The notes: generated by a model from the sequence alone, not told the origin. DNA of 7,976 bases from Rhodocyclaceae bacterium (GCA_025361105.1 JANYAW010000388.1:1-7976), one strand, 5' to 3'. Positions 1 through 6,264 are shown, numbered from the stretch's first letter. Program-made: numbers and translations.

Positions 1-3
1 TGC

Positions 4-24
4 AAAGCTGTATTGCTTTTTTTT
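4..24 (+). terminator. Possible weak terminator of an upstream gene
   Basis: AAAGC (4-8) can pair with GCTTT (15-19) around a six-base loop, and the T-run continues to base 24. The stem is only 5 bp and AT-rich, and the gene it would serve lies outside the window. The T-run directly precedes the dgkA ribosome binding site, so it could also simply be an AT-rich leader. Confidence 0.25.
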
Positions 25-37
25 CGGAGATTCATTC

Positions 38-460
38 ATGTCGTCCAAGCCGCCGTTGCCAGCCGCAGATTTATCATCCACCGACGCGGTGAATCCACAA
101 AAGGGACGCACCGGCCTGGCCCGAATCTGGTACGCCACCACCTACTCGGCAGCCGGCTTGCACGCCGCGTGGTACGAGACCGCGTTTCGGCAGGAATTGC
201 TGCTGGCGATGGTGATGTTACCGACAGCATTTTGGCTCGGCGGCACTTGGATCGAGATATCGCTGTTGGTCACCACGGTGGTCATCGTGCTCATCGTCGA
301 ATTGCTCAATACAGGTATTGAAGTCGCCATCAATCGCATCGGCTTGGAATTTCACGAATTATCAAAACTCGCCAAGGATTTAGGTAGCGCTGCGGTGTTG
401 TTGTCGCTCTTGCTTTGCAGCGGCGTGTGGCTGGCCGCGCTCTACCACCGATTTATTTGA
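38..460 (+). CDS. dgkA: Diacylglycerol kinase (DgkA family)
   Basis: Integral inner-membrane kinase that phosphorylates diacylglycerol to phosphatidic acid with ATP, recycling the diacylglycerol left by membrane-derived oligosaccharide or LPS modification. The 140-residue product carries the family signatures. These are E47-x-A-F-R-x-E53 just before the first membrane helix, V-E88-L-L-N91-T-x-I-E95 in the catalytic helix, and the R-I-G-x-E-x-H-E-L-x-x-x-A-K-D-x-G-S-A-A-V block (100-120), which closely matches E. coli DgkA. Three hydrophobic helices are visible at about 54-68, 74-97 and 116-136. It is about 18 residues longer than E. coli DgkA because of a polar N-terminal tail (1-24). The ATG at 38 has a GGAG Shine-Dalgarno at 26-29 with 8-base spacing, which supports this start. 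It appears monocistronic, being followed by its own terminator. Confidence 0.95.
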   Translation: MSSKPPLPAADLSSTDAVNPQKGRTGLARIWYATTYSAAGLHAAWYETAFRQELLLAMVMLPTAFWLGGTWIEISLLVTTVVIVLIVELLNTGIEVAINRIGLEFHELSKLAKDLGSAAVLLSLLLCSGVWLAALYHRFI

Positions 461-504
461 AGCGAAATCGCGCAATCTGCGCGAAAATTCACGCTTGATT
501 TTTT
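460..504 (+). terminator. Rho-independent terminator after dgkA
   Basis: The structure has an outer stem AAGCG (460-464) pairing with CGCTT (492-496). Inside it is a perfect 7-bp stem, TCGCGCA (468-474) with TGCGCGA (478-484), closing a three-base ATC loop. A run of six T (499-504) follows directly. The two stems are separated by a 3/7-base internal loop. The first paired base is the last base of the dgkA TGA stop codon. This separates dgkA from the heme A synthase gene. Confidence 0.65.
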
Positions 505-534
505 ACCTAACATCCAAAAAAGATTCACAAAAAA

Positions 535-1581
535 ATGCTTCCTACTTATCGTCGCCAGATAGCGATCTGGCTGTTTTTTTGCTCCGCAATGGTCTTCGCT
601 ACGCTCATCGTTGGTGGCGTCACAAGGCTCACCCATTCGGGACTATCCATCGTCGAATGGCAGCCTATTGTCGGCACCATTCCGCCACTCAATCAAAGCG
701 AATGGGACGCGACTTTTGATAAATACAAATTGACCCCAGAGTATCAACAAATCAATCAGCAAATGTCGCTGGACGAATTCAAAAGCATTTTTTACTGGGA
801 ATATTGGCATCGCATTCTTGGCCGTTTAATCGGCACGGTATTTTTTATTCCCTTCTGTTATTTCGTCTGGCTACGCGCGCTGGACAGGTCACTCGCAAAA
901 AAACTGATAGGCATATTTGTACTTGGTGGCATGCAAGGCGCAATGGGCTGGTATATGGTCAAGAGCGGTCTGGTGGATGACCCGCGCGTCAGCCAATATC
1001 GTTTGACGGCGCATTTGTCGCTGGCGTTTTTGATTTTTATCGCGCAAATGTGGGTCGCGCTTGATCTATTAAATCCGCGTTCGGTTGATGGTTTTAGTTC
1101 GCCCTTGCGCAGCCTGCAAAAAATTGCGTTCGCGCTGGTTTGTCTATTGGCTTACATGATTGTGAGCGGTGGCTTTGTCGCCGGGATACACGCTGGCAAG
1201 GCCTACAACACTTTTCCCTTGATGAACGGCAACTTCGTACCGCCAGAGATTTTCGATATGCAACCGTGGTATTTGAATTTCTTCAACAACATGGCGACGG
1301 TGCAATTTGATCATCGCTTGGGTGCCTGGATAATCGCGCTGTTCGTGCCGTGGTTCTGGCTAAAACTGCGCGCCAAATCCGTCGCCGCTGTTATTTCTGC
1401 ACAGGTGCGACTCGCCTCCAGCGTGATGCTACTGGCAGTCGCTTTTCAAATTACGCTAGGCATACTCACTGTGCTAAATGCGGTGCCGGTGGCGCTCGGC
1501 GCCAGTCATCAAGCTGGGGCGATGGTGGTCATGGCGAGCTTGTTGTGGGTCAATCATGCACTGCGCGTGAAGGTGGATTGA
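535..1581 (+). CDS. ctaA: Heme A synthase, COX15/CtaA family
   Basis: Membrane enzyme that oxidises the C8 methyl of heme O to a formyl group, giving heme A for aa3-type cytochrome c oxidase. The 348-residue product has about eight hydrophobic helices in two four-helix halves. All four expected heme-ligand histidines are in their motifs: H92 in EYWHRILGR, H160 in RLTAHL, H260 in FDHRLGAW and H325 in ASHQAGAM. The N-terminal GGVTRLTHSGLSIVEW block (27-42) is typical of the COX15 type found in alphaproteobacteria and mitochondria. Cysteines are only at C16, C108 and C203, so the paired loop cysteines of Bacillus-type CtaA are absent. The ATG at 535 lacks a strong Shine-Dalgarno and sits in an A-rich leader (515-534), but an in-frame stop at 508-510 limits any extension. 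Neither SURF1 nor ctaB is adjacent, so the gene is separated from the usual oxidase cluster. Confidence 0.95.
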   Translation: MLPTYRRQIAIWLFFCSAMVFATLIVGGVTRLTHSGLSIVEWQPIVGTIPPLNQSEWDATFDKYKLTPEYQQINQQMSLDEFKSIFYWEYWHRILGRLIGTVFFIPFCYFVWLRALDRSLAKKLIGIFVLGGMQGAMGWYMVKSGLVDDPRVSQYRLTAHLSLAFLIFIAQMWVALDLLNPRSVDGFSSPLRSLQKIAFALVCLLAYMIVSGGFVAGIHAGKAYNTFPLMNGNFVPPEIFDMQPWYLNFFNNMATVQFDHRLGAWIIALFVPWFWLKLRAKSVAAVISAQVRLASSVMLLAVAFQITLGILTVLNAVPVALGASHQAGAMVVMASLLWVNHALRVKVD

Positions 1582-1585
1582 CACC

Positions 1586-1630
1586 GTGTTACTGGCACCA
1601 ACTGGCCATATCGCTCGCACTCAAAAAACT
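1586..1630. repeat. Intergenic repeat, copy 1
   Basis: Starts five bases after the heme A synthase stop. Bases 1586-1609 match 7161-7184 at 20 of 24 positions without gaps, including the identical 12-mer GCACCAACTGGC (1595-1606). A second shared element, CTCAAAAAACT (1620-1630), recurs as CTCAAAAAGAACT in the other copy. The function is unknown. It lies in the 56-base gap before azlC. Confidence 0.45.
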
Positions 1631-1637
1631 TAAGGCT

Positions 1638-2354
1638 ATGAATATCGCATTCCGACAGGGCGCTCGTGAAGGATTTTTACACTACCTGCCACTTTCGGTC
1701 GGGCTGATTCCCTGGGCCTTGGTGACGGGCGTGGCGATGCGCGGGGCAGGGTTTTCGGTGCTTGAAGCGATGGGCATGAACTGCATTGTGTTCGCCGGAA
1801 CCGCACAACTAGGCACGCTGCCGCTGATTGTGATTGGCGCACCGATGTGGATGATTTTGGCCACCGCGCTTGCGCTAAATTTGCGTTTTGTAATTTTCTC
1901 GGCGGCGATTGCGCCAGCCTTTGAAGGCGTTTCCCGATGGCGCAGAATTCTCAGCGGCTACTTGCTGACTGATGGCGTTTTCGCCACTTGTTCGCCGCGC
2001 ATGCTGGCATCCACCGACAAAGATTGGCGCTTGGGTTACTACCTCGGGCCGTCAATCTGGTGTTGGTTGCTGTGGCAAGTTGTCACCTTGATTGGTGTGT
2101 TGGGTAGCAGTGTCTTGCCGACCAATTGGTCATTGGATTTCATGGCTAGCATCGCGTTGATGGTTTTGCTGGTGCCGATTGTTGCCTCGCGCCCTATGCT
2201 GGTTGCGGCGCTGGCGGCGGGTGCAACGGCGGTGACATTGCACGATTTGCCGCTCAAGCTTGGCCTCATCGCCGCCATCTTCGTCGGCATCGCCGCAGGT
2301 TTTGTCGGCGAGCGATGGATTGCCGATGACAGCACAAAGGATGTCGCGCTATGA
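1638..2354 (+). CDS. azlC: AzlC family permease subunit (branched-chain amino acid export)
   Basis: Large subunit of an AzlCD-type exporter for branched-chain amino acids; in Corynebacterium the related BrnFE pair exports isoleucine, leucine, valine and methionine. The 238-residue product is highly hydrophobic, with several membrane helices. It has the family landmarks F-R-x-G-x-R-E-G near the start, N-C-I-V-F-A-G-T-A-Q in the second helix region, and L-N-L-R-F-V-I-F-S-A-A. The reading frame stays open back to base 1350 inside the heme A synthase gene, but family similarity begins at the ATG at 1638. The nearest purine stretch, AAGG (1632-1635), is only two bases from that ATG, so the ribosome binding site is poor. 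The gene overlaps azlD by four bases (ATGA), implying translational coupling. The exact substrate cannot be read from sequence. Confidence 0.9.
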   Translation: MNIAFRQGAREGFLHYLPLSVGLIPWALVTGVAMRGAGFSVLEAMGMNCIVFAGTAQLGTLPLIVIGAPMWMILATALALNLRFVIFSAAIAPAFEGVSRWRRILSGYLLTDGVFATCSPRMLASTDKDWRLGYYLGPSIWCWLLWQVVTLIGVLGSSVLPTNWSLDFMASIALMVLLVPIVASRPMLVAALAAGATAVTLHDLPLKLGLIAAIFVGIAAGFVGERWIADDSTKDVAL

Positions 2355-2680
2355 GCGAATCGGTGATGCATTCCGGTTGGTGGTTGTGGTTGGCGTTTTT
2401 TCTGGCTGCACTCGCCACACACATTCCGCGCGGCAGTTTTATCGTCGCAGGCAGCCGCGCCAAATTGCCCGCCGGCCTTCAGCGCGCTTTGCGCTACGCC
2501 CCTGCCGCCGCCCTTGCGGCACTGGTCATGCCGGATGTTTTGTTAATCAGCGGCGAATTGCAAATAGCGAATCCAAAACTGCTTGCCACCATCGCTGTGT
2601 TCGTCGTCGCGACGCGCTGGCGCAACGCCTGGCTGCCATTCATTGCGGGAATGGCGGTGCTGTGGTTGTTCAAATTTTGA
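2351..2680 (+). CDS. azlD: AzlD family permease subunit
   Basis: Small partner of AzlC; the two together form the branched-chain amino acid exporter in the inner membrane. The product has 109 residues, the usual AzlD length, with about four hydrophobic segments (9-25, 45-60, 76-86, 93-107). The family core R-A-L-R-Y-A-P-A-A-A-L-A-A-L-V-M-P-D (45-62) is clear, as is T-H-I-P-R-G (23-28). The ATG overlaps the azlC stop as ATGA, and AAAGGA at 2336-2341 gives a Shine-Dalgarno with 9-base spacing, better than the one in front of azlC. No convincing terminator follows. Confidence 0.9.
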   Translation: MSESVMHSGWWLWLAFFLAALATHIPRGSFIVAGSRAKLPAGLQRALRYAPAAALAALVMPDVLLISGELQIANPKLLATIAVFVVATRWRNAWLPFIAGMAVLWLFKF

Positions 2681-2750
2681 TTGCCTGGAACACCACAGTT
2701 TGTGCCGCATGGCACGCGAATACGCGGCCAACATGCTCATCACCATGGCG

Positions 2751-2779
2751 TTCGCGGACGCCCACACTCGGCCTACAAT
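2751..2779 (+). promoter_or_regulatory. Candidate sigma-70 promoter for the copper chaperone gene
   Basis: TACAAT (2774-2779) differs from the -10 consensus at one base. It lies 17 bases downstream of TTCGCG (2751-2756), which matches the -35 consensus at three of six positions. It sits about 70 bases before the copper chaperone start, in the 167-base gap after azlD. The rest of that gap holds only a small GTGCC/GGCAC hairpin (2702-2715) with no T-run. Confidence 0.4.
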
Positions 2780-2847
2780 TACCCATCAAGTTTTGCAAAC
2801 CGCCGGTCATCCATCGGTCTCCGATTTTCACTTTTGGGAATATTGTC

Positions 2848-3306
2848 ATGCGCCATTTTTTTCGTGCCGTACTTTTTCTGATCGCAGCACTGCCGGCATC
2901 ATCGGCATTCGCACAAGCCAAAGATTTTCTAACCGTGAAAGACCCGTGGGTACGCGCGACCGTACCCGCGCAACAAGTCACCGGTGCGTTCATGACACTG
3001 ACAGCGACGGTCGATTTACGTCTCGTTGCCGCCAGCTCGCCGCAGGCCGGCATGATAGAAATTCATCAGATGTCGATGGAAAATAATGTCATGCAGATGC
3101 GCGCGCTGCCAGATGGTCTGGCGTTGCCAAAAGGCAAGGCGGTGGAGCTCAAACCGGGCAGCTACCACTTGATGGTGATGGATCTCAAACAACCAATGAA
3201 GCAAGGCGCCTGGCTGCCATTGATGCTAACCGTCGAGACCAAAGATAAGAAACGCAGCACGGTGATGGTGAGTGCGGAAGTTAAATCGCTGACCACAAAG
3301 CAATAA
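2848..3306 (+). CDS. Periplasmic PCu(A)C copper chaperone
   Basis: Secreted Cu(I)-binding protein; this family delivers copper to the CuA site of cytochrome c oxidase, often alongside Sco. The 152-residue product has a clear signal peptide (1-22: MRHFF, hydrophobic core, then AFA before Q23) and a single PCu(A)C beta-sandwich domain. The copper-ligand pattern is present: H73 in EIHQM, M84 in MQMR, and H107 with M109 in SYHLMVM. The order and spacing are close to the family's H-x10-M-x21-H-x-M signature. The conserved V-K-D-P-W-V-R-A-T-V-P and A-S-S-P-x-A-G blocks are also seen. GGGAA (2836-2840) is a Shine-Dalgarno seven bases from the chosen ATG. The frame is open further upstream, but the signal peptide fixes the start here. 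It lies about 1.3 kb from heme A synthase, which serves the same oxidase. Confidence 0.92.
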   Translation: MRHFFRAVLFLIAALPASSAFAQAKDFLTVKDPWVRATVPAQQVTGAFMTLTATVDLRLVAASSPQAGMIEIHQMSMENNVMQMRALPDGLALPKGKAVELKPGSYHLMVMDLKQPMKQGAWLPLMLTVETKDKKRSTVMVSAEVKSLTTKQ

Positions 3307-3333
3307 TTGCCGGGAACACACCAATTCTTCACA

Positions 3334-3423
3334 TTACTTTACTTGCCCGATATGACTCAGTAACAGCTTCCTCCTAAAGTAGCTCCATCAGACAACGGGT
3401 CTGCACTACAAGGAAACCGGATC
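3334..3423 (+). promoter_or_regulatory. Leader and likely control region of the spy-like gene
   Basis: This gap (3307-3423) contains a short direct repeat, TTAC-TTTAC-TT (3334-3344). It also has TAAAGT (3375-3380) as a weak -10 candidate, and a good Shine-Dalgarno AAGGA (3410-3414) nine bases before the ATG. The spacing of the TTAC units does not match the CpxR box (GTAAA-N5-GTAAA), so no regulator can be assigned. Autoregulation by the downstream two-component system would be typical but is inferred. Confidence 0.3.
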
Positions 3424-4053
3424 ATGAACGCAATTACTTCAGCCGCAAATAGCGATTCAAACAAGGACTCAAGCGCTTTATCGTATCGTACGCATGTTCA
3501 TCGTCATCATCGAAGCGGCCATCGTTTTGGCAGAGGTGCGTTGATGGTCGTGTTGGCAGTAGCTGCCGGATTCGCTGGCGGCTTTGTCAGCAAGGCTTAT
3601 GCGCAAGAACATCATCCGATGATGAGCGATGCCGACAAATCTGCGCGCATGGATCAGCATGTCACGCGGATGGCCAAACACTTGGCGGTCGAAGTTGACG
3701 CAACGCCGGAACAACAAGAAAAAATAGTCGCTATCGTGAGAAGTGCTGCGAAAGACCTCGCACCGATACGCATGAAATTACACGAGGCACATCAGCGCGG
3801 CATTGCGATTCTCGGTGCTGAGAAGATTGATCGTGCAGCGCTGGAAAAACTTCGTGTCGAGCAAATCGCAATGATGGACAGCAACTCCAAACGCCTTGCT
3901 CAATCACTGGCTGACTTGGCGGAAGTGCTCACCCCCGCACAGCGCCAAAAACTGGCCGAACATGTGAAAAAAATGGGCGAGCACATGGGTGGCCGTGGTG
4001 GTCATCGAGGCATGGGCGGCATGGGTGGTATGGGCGAGCAGGGTGGTCGTTAA
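3424..4053 (+). CDS. Spy/CpxP-like periplasmic protein with LTxxQ motif
   Basis: Member of the Spy/CpxP/CnrX-like family of all-helical periplasmic proteins that act as chaperones, metal sensors or repressors of a partner sensor kinase. The 209-residue product has one hydrophobic segment (39-58) ending in AYA before Q61, which fits signal peptidase cleavage or a membrane anchor. The mature part is mostly helical, with an ATPEQQEKI motif (93-101) and a canonical LTPAQRQKL motif (169-177), the two LTxxQ positions of the family. The 38-residue segment before the hydrophobic core is unusually long and His/Arg-rich (HVHRHHRSGHR, 24-34). The C-terminus (188-209) is Gly/Met/His-rich with three GMG units. 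Both ends could bind metal. The start has a strong Shine-Dalgarno (3410-3414). It lies 34 bases upstream of a response regulator and kinase, probably in one operon. Confidence 0.82.
   Translation: MNAITSAANSDSNKDSSALSYRTHVHRHHRSGHRFGRGALMVVLAVAAGFAGGFVSKAYAQEHHPMMSDADKSARMDQHVTRMAKHLAVEVDATPEQQEKIVAIVRSAAKDLAPIRMKLHEAHQRGIAILGAEKIDRAALEKLRVEQIAMMDSNSKRLAQSLADLAEVLTPAQRQKLAEHVKKMGEHMGGRGGHRGMGGMGGMGEQGGR
4009..4035 (+). repeat. Three 9-bp tandem units encoding Gly-Met-Gly
   Basis: Three near-identical units, GGCATGGGC, GGCATGGGT and GGTATGGGC, encode residues 196-204 of the Spy-like protein. The units differ only at third codon positions. Such low-complexity tails often vary in copy number between strains. 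Confidence 0.7.
4014..4043 (+). other. G-quadruplex motif (G3N6)3G3
   Basis: Four GGG runs at 4014-4016, 4023-4025, 4032-4034 and 4041-4043 are separated by three loops of exactly six bases, on the mRNA-like strand. This meets the usual G3+N1-7 rule. It ends seven bases before the stop codon of the Spy-like gene and about 45 bases before the response regulator start. The even spacing follows from the GMG codon repeat, so it may be a by-product of coding. Confidence 0.5.
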
Positions 4054-4087
4054 GCCAAGGCAATCGAATACCTACACGGCCTGCTAA

Positions 4088-4855
4088 TTGACGTTCGTGC
4101 AACAACGCATATTGATGATAGAAGACGACCCGCGCCTCAGTGCGCTGGTCGTCGAATATCTTGCCGCGTCGGGCTATCAAGTCATCACAGCGGCTACTGC
4201 AACTCTGGGTTTGCAAGCGGCAGCCTCAGGTAAATTTGATGCCCTGATATTGGATTTGATGTTGCCGGATGTAGACGGCCTTGAGGTCTGTCGTCGTTTG
4301 CGCGCTGGCGAAACCAAAGGCTTACCGATACTGATGCTGACCGCACGCGGTGATGCAACGGATCGCGTGGTCGGGCTCGAAATGGGTGCCGACGATTATC
4401 TGCCAAAGCCCTTTGAGCCGCGCGAATTGCTGGCACGTCTGCGCGCCATTTTGCGTCGCACCGCATCAGGCACAGCGAGCGCGAATCACAGTGACAGTGA
4501 CAATGCCAAGCGCCACCATACATCCAATGGGTCTGATGCACCCAGCGATATATTGCGTTTTGGTCGGTTAGAGATTGATCGAGGTGCGCGCGAGGTTAGG
4601 CTTGACGGCAATATTTGCGATCTCACCAGCCATCAATTCGTGCTGCTGCGCACCCTCGCCGAAAATGCCGGCCGTGTGTTGACGCGCGAATTCCTGATGG
4701 AATCCGCCACTGGTGAATCGCTTGATGCGTTTGATCGTTCGATTGATGTGCATGTGTCACGCGTTCGCGCGACGATAGAGGATGATCCAAAACAACCACG
4801 CCGCATACTCACCGTGCGCGGCGCGGGCTACGTTTTCGCGCGGCAACAAAGCTAA
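4088..4855 (+). CDS. OmpR-family response regulator
   Basis: Cytoplasmic transcription factor activated by phosphotransfer from the kinase encoded next. The 255-residue product has a receiver domain (about 7-122). Its acidic pocket is E12-D13-D14, the phospho-acceptor is D56 in LILDLMLPD, and the switch residues are T85 (MLTAR) and K107 (LPKPFEP). A winged-helix DNA-binding domain (about 156-252) ends in the typical RRILTVRGAGYVF. The interdomain linker (about 125-155) is unusually long and rich in Ser, Asn, Asp and His, longer than in OmpR or PhoB. The start is uncertain: a TTG at 4088 gives the full N-terminus, GTG at 4097 would remove three residues, and ATG at 4115 would cut into the first strand. 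None has a strong Shine-Dalgarno. The gap to the kinase is 14 bases, so the two are very likely co-transcribed. Confidence 0.92.
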   Translation: MTFVQQRILMIEDDPRLSALVVEYLAASGYQVITAATATLGLQAAASGKFDALILDLMLPDVDGLEVCRRLRAGETKGLPILMLTARGDATDRVVGLEMGADDYLPKPFEPRELLARLRAILRRTASGTASANHSDSDNAKRHHTSNGSDAPSDILRFGRLEIDRGAREVRLDGNICDLTSHQFVLLRTLAENAGRVLTREFLMESATGESLDAFDRSIDVHVSRVRATIEDDPKQPRRILTVRGAGYVFARQQS

Positions 4856-4869
4856 GCGATTTATCACCG

Positions 4870-6150
4870 ATGTTGTCACGCTTGTACTTTCGGATTTACC
4901 TCGCGGTGCTGGGCAGCTTGTTGGTATTTGCTTTTGCGGTGGGTGTGCTTTGGCGCAATGTAGGCGAGACAGCCTATCGCAAACACAGCACGCAAATGCT
5001 GATGCAAGCCGCGCAAAATATTTTGCCGCCGGCCAGCGCGAGCGCTACATGGCAACAACTCGCGCTCGGTGACATCACTCGCGACATGCATGTTGATTTG
5101 AGTTTGTTCGCTGCCGACCACACGCTGCTGGCGAGTGTCGGCCAAGCTTTACCGCCGCCGGATGAGGGTGAAAATCGAGGCGCATTTTTCTCTCAATTCC
5201 GGCCATCGCCGATTTGGACAATGGAGTTGCCCGATGGTCGCTGGTTGCGTGCGCGACCGACTGATCCAATTGATCCAACTAATCCACACAACCATCGACC
5301 ACCGTTCGAGGGGATGGCGTTCGTTGCTGCCTTGTTGTTGCTACTGCTGGTGGTAGGTTTCGCGGCGCACCCCATCGCGCGGCGAATCACAAGGCGACTC
5401 GAGCATTTGCAGCAAGGTGTCGACTCATTGGGACGTGGCGATTTGAAAGCGCGCGTCGCCGTACAAGGCCACGATGAAGTGGCTGCCTTGGCGACAAGTT
5501 TTAATCGCGCCGCAACGCGCATAGAAGCCTTGGTTACCGCGCATCGCTTGCTATTGGCCAACGCCTCGCACGAATTGCGTACGCCGCTGACGCGGATTCG
5601 GCTGGCGATTGAGCTGCAAAAAAATAACTTTGACACTGCGCGCCTCGCTGCGCTGGAGCAAGATATTCACGAGCTGGACGCGATGATAGAAGGCATACTT
5701 TTGAGCAGTCGACTCGATGCTTCGACTCAGTCGCAGACCTTCGACGACATTGATTTGCTGGCGCTGGCCGCCGAAGAGTGCGCACGATTTTCATCGAGCG
5801 AGATTGATGTCAGCGGCGAGCCCGTCATCGTGCGCGGTGATGCTGCGCTGTTGCGTCGCCTGATACGCAACTTGGTGGACAACGCCATGCGCCACGGCAA
5901 AGCGCCAGTTGAACTCACCGTACATAAAGAAAACGGCCACGCACTGTTGTGCGTCACCGACCACGGCGGGGGCGTTCCGGTTGATGCCATAGCCAAGCTG
6001 TTTGAGCCATTCAATCGGGTGAAAGGTGCGCGCACAGCGGGTACCGGACTCGGACTGTCGCTGGTGAAAAAAATCGCACATCATCATGGTGGCGAGGTTC
6101 GCATCAGCGTGAATACACCAGGCGAATTCTCAATCATCGTCAAGATTTGA
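4870..6150 (+). CDS. HAMP-domain sensor histidine kinase
   Basis: Inner-membrane sensor that autophosphorylates on histidine and passes phosphate to the OmpR-type regulator encoded just upstream. The 426-residue product has TM1 (about 8-28), a periplasmic sensor region (about 29-147) and TM2 (about 148-168). A HAMP linker (about 165-218) and the dimerisation/H-box with H234 in NASHELRTPLTR follow. The ATPase domain has an N-box with N334 and N338 (LIRNLVDNAMRH), a G1 box DHGGGVP (364-370), an F-box LFEPFNR (377-383) and a G2 box GTGLGLSLV (391-399). All catalytic motifs are intact. The periplasmic part has no recognisable named domain. It contains a Pro-rich TDPIDPTNP stretch (131-139) next to TM2. 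The layout of spy-like gene, regulator and kinase resembles Cpx/Cnr-type envelope or metal sensing, but the signal cannot be read from sequence. Confidence 0.94.
   Translation: MLSRLYFRIYLAVLGSLLVFAFAVGVLWRNVGETAYRKHSTQMLMQAAQNILPPASASATWQQLALGDITRDMHVDLSLFAADHTLLASVGQALPPPDEGENRGAFFSQFRPSPIWTMELPDGRWLRARPTDPIDPTNPHNHRPPFEGMAFVAALLLLLLVVGFAAHPIARRITRRLEHLQQGVDSLGRGDLKARVAVQGHDEVAALATSFNRAATRIEALVTAHRLLLANASHELRTPLTRIRLAIELQKNNFDTARLAALEQDIHELDAMIEGILLSSRLDASTQSQTFDDIDLLALAAEECARFSSSEIDVSGEPVIVRGDAALLRRLIRNLVDNAMRHGKAPVELTVHKENGHALLCVTDHGGGVPVDAIAKLFEPFNRVKGARTAGTGLGLSLVKKIAHHHGGEVRISVNTPGEFSIIVKI
5260..5286 (+). repeat. Three 9-bp tandem units in the kinase gene
   Basis: ACTGATCCA, ATTGATCCA and ACTAATCCA lie in tandem and encode TDP-IDP-TNP (residues 131-139) in the periplasmic segment just before TM2. 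The reading frame is kept, so any gain or loss of a unit would change the linker by three residues. Confidence 0.65.
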
Positions 6151-6264
6151 GGCTGCACCACCGCGCGCAAACGAGACCCAAAAGCGACACACAAGTGCCG
6201 CGCGCCGTCGGAGCGAAGCGGTTTAGACTGCGCTCCCCCGCTACGGCCTTCACTCAAGTACGCC

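Noticed and set aside
1350..1637. Open frame extending azlC upstream into the heme A synthase gene
   Set aside because: Its translation shows no AzlC similarity before the ATG at 1638 and it overlaps a well-supported gene in another frame.
2702..2726. GTGCC/GGCAC hairpin followed by CGCG-AATA-CGCG
   Set aside because: Stems are only 4-5 bp and no T-run follows, so it is not a convincing terminator after azlD.
2260..2847. Open frame extending the copper chaperone upstream
   Set aside because: The signal peptide starts at 2848 with a Shine-Dalgarno; the upstream part overlaps azlC and azlD and looks like frame-shadow sequence.
3300..3310. GCAAT-A-ATTGC palindrome over the copper chaperone stop codon
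   Set aside because: A single-base loop cannot form a hairpin and no T-run follows; an 11-base palindrome of this kind is expected by chance.
3334..3344. TTAC-TTTAC repeat as a CpxR box
   Set aside because: The CpxR site needs two GTAAA units five bases apart; the spacing and sequence here do not fit.
6211..6235. GAGCG/CGCTC dyad as terminator after the kinase gene
   Set aside because: The loop is 15 bases, the stem is 5 bp and it is followed by CCCCC, not T-rich sequence.
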